A stretch of 64,000 bases of DNA from Paenibacillus flagellatus (GTDB lineage: Bacteria > Bacillota > Bacilli > Paenibacillales > NBRC-103111). The position numbers and the translations under genes were made by a program. The notes below the pieces were generated by a model. It made no database searches. It was not told the origin of the DNA and was given only the letters and a program-made list of their open reading frames with translations. The stretch lies in NCBI RefSeq assembly GCF_003217775.1, contig NZ_QJVJ01000008.1:310001-374000 (forward strand). The letters run 5' to 3'. This document shows positions 59,375 to 64,000 of this stretch, in pieces; position 1 is the stretch's first letter; each line of letters opens with the position of its first letter.

Positions 59375-61819
59375 GTGAAAGTCTCTTACCAATGGTTGTC
59401 CGAATACGTCGATCTGAAAGGGTACACCGCCTCCGACTTGGCGGAGAAGCTGACCCGCAGCGGGATCGAAGTCGATATCGTGGAAAAACGGAATAAAGGC
59501 GTGACGAACGTCGTCGTCGGCTACGTCAAGGCGCGGGAGAAGCATCCGGACGCGGACAAGCTGAGCGTCTGCACCGTCGACGCGGGGCAAGGCGAAGAGC
59601 TGCAAATCGTATGCGGCGCGAAAAACGTCGACGCGGGCCAAAAGGTGCCGGTCGCCCTCGTCGGCGCCGAGCTGCCGGGCGGGCTGCACATCAAGCGCGC
59701 GAAGCTGCGCGGCGTCGAGTCGATGGGGATGATCTGCTCCGCCAAGGAGCTCGGCTTGAACGACCGGCTGCTGCCGAAGGAGCAGCAGGAGGGCATACTC
59801 GTCCTGCCGGAAAGCACGAAGGTCGGCAAGCCGATCGTCGAGGTGCTCGGCATCGACGACGAGGTGCTCGAGCTCGAGCTGACGCCGAACCGGTCCGACT
59901 GCCTCAGCATGATCGGGGTCGCTTACGAAATCGCCGCCATTCTCGGCCGGGACGTCAAGCTGCCGAAGGACGACATCGCGCTTCATCCGTCGCAGACGAA
60001 GACGGCGGAGAAGATCCGCGTCGACATCGCCTCGGCCGATTCGTGCAGCCGCTACGCCGCGCGCCGCATCGCCGGGGTGAAGGTCGGCCCGTCGCCGCTT
60101 TGGCTGCAAAACCGGCTCATGGCCGCGGGCGTCCGGCCGATCAACAACATCGTCGACGTGACGAACTACGTCATGCTCGAGTACGGCCAGCCGCTGCACG
60201 CGTTCGACGCGGACCGGCTCGAAGGCGGCCGCATCGAGGTACGGCTCGCGCGCGAAGGCGAGACGATCGTCACGCTGGACGACGTCGAGCGGAAGCTCGA
60301 GCCGCACATGCTGCTGATCGCCGACGGCGCGAAGCCGATCGCGATCGCGGGCGTCATGGGCGGCGCCAATTCGGAAGTGACCGACGCGACGACGACGATC
60401 GTGCTCGAATCGGCGAAGTTCGACGGCAGCACCGTCCGCAAGACGTCGCGCCAGCTCGGCCTTCGTTCGGAGGCGAGTTTGCGCTTCGAGAAGGAAGTGA
60501 ATCCGGAGGCGGTCATCCCTGCCTTGAACCGGGCGGCGTCGCTGATCGCGGAGCTGGCCGGCGGCGAAGTGAACGACGGCATCGCCGAGAGCGTGACGAA
60601 GACGCCGGAGCCCGTCACGGTCCCCGTGACGCTTGCGAAAATGAACGGCTACCTCGGCACCGAGCTCGCGTCGCTCGAGGTGAAGGTCATCCTGAACCGG
60701 CTTCATTTCGACTACGAGGAAACGGGAGACGGCGCCCTGAACGTCCGTGTGCCGTCCCGCCGCGGCGATATTACGCGCGACGTCGATCTGATCGAGGAGG
60801 TCGCCCGCCTATACGGGTACGACAACATTCCGTCGACTCCGATCGAGGGTGCCACGACGCCGGGCTCGCTGACGCGCGAGCAGACGATTCGCCGGACGAT
60901 CCGGCGGCTGCTGACCGAGACGGGTCTGCACGAGGTCGTTACGTATTCGTTCACGCATCCGGAGCGGATCGCCTCGTACCGGGGGCTGTTCCCCGAGGCG
61001 AAGCCGGTCGCGCTGGCGATGCCGATGAGCGAAGACCGCAGCGTGCTGCGCACGAGCCTCGTCCCGAACTTGCTGGACGTGGCCGTCTACAACCGGAACC
61101 GCAACATGGACGACGTCGCGGCGTTCGAGATCGGCAAAGTGTTCGTTTCCGCGGAGGAGACGCTCACGAAGCTGCCGGAGGAGAAGCTCGCTCTCGGCAT
61201 CGTCTGGACCGGCCGCCGTACCGCAGAGCATTGGGGCGGCAAGGCCGACAAGGTCGACTTCTACGACCTGAAGGGCGTCTTCGAGAAGCTGACGGCGCAT
61301 CTCGGCATCGCGGGCATCCGCTATGTCGCCTCGCAGCCGGAAGGCTTCCACCCGGGCCGGTCGGCGACGATCGCGATCGGTTCCGGCGCGACGGAGCGGA
61401 CGGTAGGACGCATCGGCCAGCTTCACCCGGAGCTGCAGAAGGCGTACGACCTGGACGATACGTACGTGCTCGAGGTCGAGCTCGCGCCGCTCGTCGAGCA
61501 TGCCGACTTCCGCATCGCGTACCGTTCCTTGCCGAAATATCCGGCCGTCGGGCGGGATATGGCGATTGTCGTCGACGCGGGCGTCCCCGTCGGCAATATC
61601 CGACAGGCGGCGGCCGATGCGGCGGGCGATTGGCTCGAGTCGATCGACGTGTTCGATATTTACACGGGAGAGCGGCTCGGAGGCGGCAAGAAGAGCGTGG
61701 CGTTCGCCCTCGTCTACCGTCATCCGGAGCGGACGCTGACCGACGACGAAGTCGCCGAGCTGCACGGCAAGGTCGTCGCCGCGCTTGAACAAACATTCGG
61801 CGCGGAGTTGCGCAAATAG
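59375..61819 (+). CDS. pheT: Phenylalanyl-tRNA synthetase beta subunit
   Basis: 814 residues, full-length beta subunit: an N-terminal tRNA-binding OB domain (about 40-150), B3/B4 editing domain, B5 domains, catalytic-like core, and a C-terminal FDX-ACB anticodon-binding domain (FRSL/YRSLPKYPAVGRDMAIVV...). GTG start with AGGAAGG upstream. Co-transcribed with pheS under the T-box. The editing and core motifs look intact by eye. Confidence 0.97.
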   Translation: MKVSYQWLSEYVDLKGYTASDLAEKLTRSGIEVDIVEKRNKGVTNVVVGYVKAREKHPDADKLSVCTVDAGQGEELQIVCGAKNVDAGQKVPVALVGAELPGGLHIKRAKLRGVESMGMICSAKELGLNDRLLPKEQQEGILVLPESTKVGKPIVEVLGIDDEVLELELTPNRSDCLSMIGVAYEIAAILGRDVKLPKDDIALHPSQTKTAEKIRVDIASADSCSRYAARRIAGVKVGPSPLWLQNRLMAAGVRPINNIVDVTNYVMLEYGQPLHAFDADRLEGGRIEVRLAREGETIVTLDDVERKLEPHMLLIADGAKPIAIAGVMGGANSEVTDATTTIVLESAKFDGSTVRKTSRQLGLRSEASLRFEKEVNPEAVIPALNRAASLIAELAGGEVNDGIAESVTKTPEPVTVPVTLAKMNGYLGTELASLEVKVILNRLHFDYEETGDGALNVRVPSRRGDITRDVDLIEEVARLYGYDNIPSTPIEGATTPGSLTREQTIRRTIRRLLTETGLHEVVTYSFTHPERIASYRGLFPEAKPVALAMPMSEDRSVLRTSLVPNLLDVAVYNRNRNMDDVAAFEIGKVFVSAEETLTKLPEEKLALGIVWTGRRTAEHWGGKADKVDFYDLKGVFEKLTAHLGIAGIRYVASQPEGFHPGRSATIAIGSGATERTVGRIGQLHPELQKAYDLDDTYVLEVELAPLVEHADFRIAYRSLPKYPAVGRDMAIVVDAGVPVGNIRQAAADAAGDWLESIDVFDIYTGERLGGGKKSVAFALVYRHPERTLTDDEVAELHGKVVAALEQTFGAELRK

Positions 61820-61936
61820 AAGGAAAACAGGCCGGTCGCATCGAATGATATAGTCGATGGATCGGCCTTTTTCGTTATCGGTCGAATGCCGTCGGACTTC
61901 GACAGTTTCCGTGAACGGGAGAAAGGAAGTGCCTTC

Positions 61937-63355
61937 GTGAGTACGGGCGATAAAATACGAGTCACGGTCGATATATATGGGACGCAATACAAACTGATGG
62001 GCAATTCGAGCCCGAGCTACGTCAAGCGGGTCGCGGAGCACGTGAACGACCAGATGCACCAGATCGCAAAAGTGTTCCCGCGGCTCGATACGCCGCGCCT
62101 GGCCGTACTGGCCGCCGTGAACATGGCGGACGAATATTTCAAGCTGCATTCGATGCTCGAGCAGGTGCAGCAGCAGCTCGAAGCGGTGCAGGGCGCGGAG
62201 AAGCGTCTGGAAGAGCTGGAGGAGAGCTACCGCGTCTTGAAGGAATCGTCGGAGCTCGAAGCCGAACGGCTGCGCGAACGGGAGCGCGAGCTCGCCGAAG
62301 AGGTCGAGCGCGTGCGCGATCATGCCGGCCGGGCCGAGCGGGAGCTCGAGGCGGAGCGTCAGGCGCGGCGGACGGCCGAAGAGCGTCTCGAGGCGGAGAC
62401 CGCCCGGCTGCGCGAGGCGTACCGCGAGCTGGAGGAGAGCTTCGAGCTGAAGCGGATGCTGATGCAGGAGCAGGAGGAGCAGCTGCTGCTCGAAATCGTC
62501 GGCGAGCGCGAAGCCCGTACGAAAGCCGCCGAGGAAGCGCGGCAGGAGCTGGAGGCGGAGCGTCAGCGAGGCGGCCAGGCGGTCGAGGAAGCGCGCCGCC
62601 AAGCGCAGCAGGAGCTGGAGGCGGAGCGCCAGCGCGCCCGTCAAGCGGCCGAGGAAGCGGGCCGCAAGGCGCAGCAGGAGCTGGAGGCGGAGCGCCAGCG
62701 CGCCCGTCAAGCGGCCGAGGAGGCGGGCCGCAAGGCGCAGCGGGAGCTGGAGGCGGAGCGCCAGCGCGCCCGCCAAGCGGCCGAGGAAGCGGGCCGCAAG
62801 GCGCAGCGGGAGCTGGAGGCGGAGAAGGAGCGCGGGCGGCAGGCGCTCGAGGCGGAACGGGCCCGCGTCGCCGAAGCGCTGGAGGCGGGGCGCGCCATGG
62901 CCGCCGAGGCGGCGGAAGCGGAGCGGCTGCAAGGGCTCCGCGCGCTCGAGGCGGAGCGGGCGGCGTTCGAGGCGGAGCGCGAACGGATGCGCCGCGAGTT
63001 CGCCGAAGAGCGGGAGCGGGCGCTTGCCGCGCTCGAAGCGGAGGCGTCCGAGCTGCGCGCGCGGGTCGAAGCGGCGGCGGCCGACGGCCGCGAGCGGCTC
63101 GCGCGCGACGGCGAGCGCATCGCGGAGCTCGAGGAGCGGCTGCGCGCGGAGCGGGAAGCGTTCGCCGCGGAGCGCGACGACCTGCTCGAGCAGTTCGAGC
63201 GGGAGCGCGGTCGGCTGCGCCTCGAGCTGGAGCAGCTGCAGACCGACCGCCGCGACGAGAGCGAGCTCGCGCAGCAGTACCGCAAGCTGCAGGACGAATA
63301 CGCCAAGCTGCAAAACGAGTTCAACGAGTGGATTCAGCTGGTCGAGAAGGAGTAG
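61937..63355 (+). CDS. zapA: ZapA cell-division protein with very long repetitive coiled-coil extension
   Basis: 472 residues. The first 95 or so are a normal ZapA domain (RVTVDIYGTQYKLMGNSSPSYVKRVAEHVNDQMHQIAK...LAVLAAVNMADEYFKL), which binds FtsZ. ZapA is usually about 85-110 residues, so the remaining 370 are extra. They form one long Glu/Ala/Arg-rich coiled coil, with a 22-residue unit (QELEAERQRARQAAEEAGRKA) repeated at least four times between about 62603 and 62830 as 66-bp DNA repeats. GTG start with AAAGGAAG 8 bases upstream. The open frame begins at 61886, but without a better site. It overlies the usual Bacillales order pheT-(rnhC)-zapA-cvpA, here without rnhC. The coil could bridge FtsZ filaments over a longer distance. 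Confidence 0.88.
   Translation: MSTGDKIRVTVDIYGTQYKLMGNSSPSYVKRVAEHVNDQMHQIAKVFPRLDTPRLAVLAAVNMADEYFKLHSMLEQVQQQLEAVQGAEKRLEELEESYRVLKESSELEAERLRERERELAEEVERVRDHAGRAERELEAERQARRTAEERLEAETARLREAYRELEESFELKRMLMQEQEEQLLLEIVGEREARTKAAEEARQELEAERQRGGQAVEEARRQAQQELEAERQRARQAAEEAGRKAQQELEAERQRARQAAEEAGRKAQRELEAERQRARQAAEEAGRKAQRELEAEKERGRQALEAERARVAEALEAGRAMAAEAAEAERLQGLRALEAERAAFEAERERMRREFAEERERALAALEAEASELRARVEAAAADGRERLARDGERIAELEERLRAEREAFAAERDDLLEQFERERGRLRLELEQLQTDRRDESELAQQYRKLQDEYAKLQNEFNEWIQLVEKE
62537..62830 (+). repeat. 66-bp in-frame tandem repeat in the zapA coiled coil
   Basis: Copies begin at 62603, 62669, 62735 and 62801 (GCGCAG), each 66 bp encoding 22 residues, with a degenerate copy just before. 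22 residues are two 11-residue turns of a coiled coil. Copies are nearly identical at the DNA level, so the number could vary between strains. Confidence 0.9.
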
Positions 63356-63385
63356 GCTCCGGACGCCCCGGATGCCGCCCCAAGC

Positions 63386-63940
63386 ATGGATCATTGGAAT
63401 ACGATCGACATCGTCGCCGCCGTTCTCGGCATCGGCTCGCTCGCGCTCGGCTACAACCGCGGCTTTATCGCCCAGCTCGTCTCCATCGCCGGGCTGTTCG
63501 TCGCTTACCTGGTCGCGTACGTTTTGTACGACGACGTATCTCCGATCGTCGCCCGTTTTCTCCCCCTCGACAAGTTCGAAGCGTACGGCAAGTATGCGTT
63601 TCTCGTGGAAGGCTTGAATTGGAACGTCTACTTTTACAACGCGCTGTCGTTCGCGCTGCTGTTCTTCCTCGTGAAGGTCGGGATGTCCGTCGTCGGCCGG
63701 ATGCTGCATCTGATCGCCTCGATTCCCGGGCTGAAAAAGCTGAATCAATGGAGCGGCGCGGCATTGGCGCTGCTCGAAGCGGTCGTGCTGTTCACGGTCG
63801 CCGTCCACGTCATGAGCGTCATTCCGTCCGATCCGCTGCAAAACACGCTTCGCGAATCGGTCGCCGCCGGCTACGTCATCGATCATATGCCGGAGCTCGC
63901 GGCGAAGCTGCAAAGCTTGTGGAACCAAGACTCCCCGTAG
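63386..63940 (+). CDS. CvpA-family membrane protein
   Basis: 184 residues with four membrane helices (about 8-26, 30-48, 80-100, 120-140), the CvpA layout (IDIVAAVLGIGSLALGYNRGFIAQLVSIAGLFVAYLVAY...). It corresponds to the yshB-type gene that follows zapA in Bacillus. No ribosome site is strong (GGATGC-type region before the ATG). The function of this family is not settled; in Bacillales the gene often precedes polX and mutS2, which would lie beyond the window. The last 60 bases of the window after the stop hold no gene start that I can support. Confidence 0.9.
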   Translation: MDHWNTIDIVAAVLGIGSLALGYNRGFIAQLVSIAGLFVAYLVAYVLYDDVSPIVARFLPLDKFEAYGKYAFLVEGLNWNVYFYNALSFALLFFLVKVGMSVVGRMLHLIASIPGLKKLNQWSGAALALLEAVVLFTVAVHVMSVIPSDPLQNTLRESVAAGYVIDHMPELAAKLQSLWNQDSP

Positions 63941-64000
63941 GCCGCCCGCCGCGAAGGAATCGACAGGGACGGGCCGCTCAAGCGAATACCGAATGAGGCA

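Noticed and set aside
60809-63928. A 1039-codon minus-strand open frame with Leu/Arg repeats
   Set aside because: It is antisense to pheT, zapA and cvpA; its repeats simply mirror the zapA 66-bp repeats.
1-64000. CRISPR arrays, tRNA, rRNA, prophage or insertion sequences
   Set aside because: I looked for regular spacer-repeat arrays, tRNA-like cloverleafs and transposase motifs and saw none. The repeats at 51 and 57 kb do not have unique spacers of constant length.

Overview
The window is a stretch of GC-rich Firmicute chromosome, most likely from Paenibacillaceae (Paenibacillus or Cohnella type). This is an inference from gene families: two sugar ABC importers of the LplB/YtcP type without their own ATPase, membrane-anchored AraC regulators, a T-box controlled pheS-pheT pair followed by zapA and cvpA genes, a YcnJ/YcnI copper pair, AGGAGG ribosome sites and frequent GTG or TTG starts. 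I see no rRNA, tRNA, CRISPR array, prophage or insertion sequence. The many long overlapping reading frames on the opposite strand are GC-driven shadows and are left out.

Layout. 1-6.8 kb: two cytochrome P450 genes (the first cut by the window edge), a kinase-fold protein, an alpha/beta hydrolase that has lost its nucleophile serine, two VOC proteins, an orphan sugar-binding lipoprotein and a DinB protein. 6.9-10.3 kb (minus strand): an orphan PhnD-like lipoprotein and a two-gene glycosyltransferase unit. 10.5-13.5 kb: a cytosolic CpdB-type phosphoesterase and a chemotaxis-type transducer without a sensor domain. 13.7-19.8 kb: a fused PxpB-PxpC and PxpA (5-oxoprolinase), then a [2Fe-2S] sugar-acid dehydratase and an M20 hydrolase behind a promoter with palindromic operator sites. 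19.9-21.0 kb: a structured leader with tiny reading frames before a CD3324-family gene, then a gamma-glutamylcyclotransferase. 21.2-26.4 kb: a phosphorelay operon (receiver, hybrid kinase, HPt-REC-GGDEF-REC). 26.6-27.9 kb: a phosphoesterase and a DUF2203 protein. 28.0-31.9 kb: a copper module (CopC-CopD-YtkA fusion, two-component pair, YcnI).

32.0-48.2 kb is a carbohydrate region. Two ATPase-less ABC importers each have a membrane-bound AraC regulator, and between them lies a large secreted pectate-lyase-like enzyme with a duplicated C-terminal module. Two catabolite-repression sites sit on the promoter of the second importer. 48.2-51.0 kb (minus strand): a glycan cassette (GT2, DUF2304, small EamA/EmrE protein, GT-C mannosyltransferase). 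51.1-51.3 kb: a 112-bp tandem repeat of palindromes. 51.4-57.1 kb: a secreted beta-propeller protein whose ribosome site is buried in a hairpin, an AraC/MFS divergent pair, another MFS transporter, and a TipA-like MerR gene with a typical 19-bp-spacer promoter. 57.2-57.9 kb: gene-free DNA with a second palindromic repeat family. 57.9-64 kb: T-box leader, pheS, pheT, a zapA gene extended by a long repetitive coiled coil, and cvpA.

The strongest leads are the ZapA coiled-coil extension, the two intergenic repeat families, the leader at 19.9-20.3 kb, the tandem operator set at 16.7-16.8 kb, and the serine-less hydrolase.
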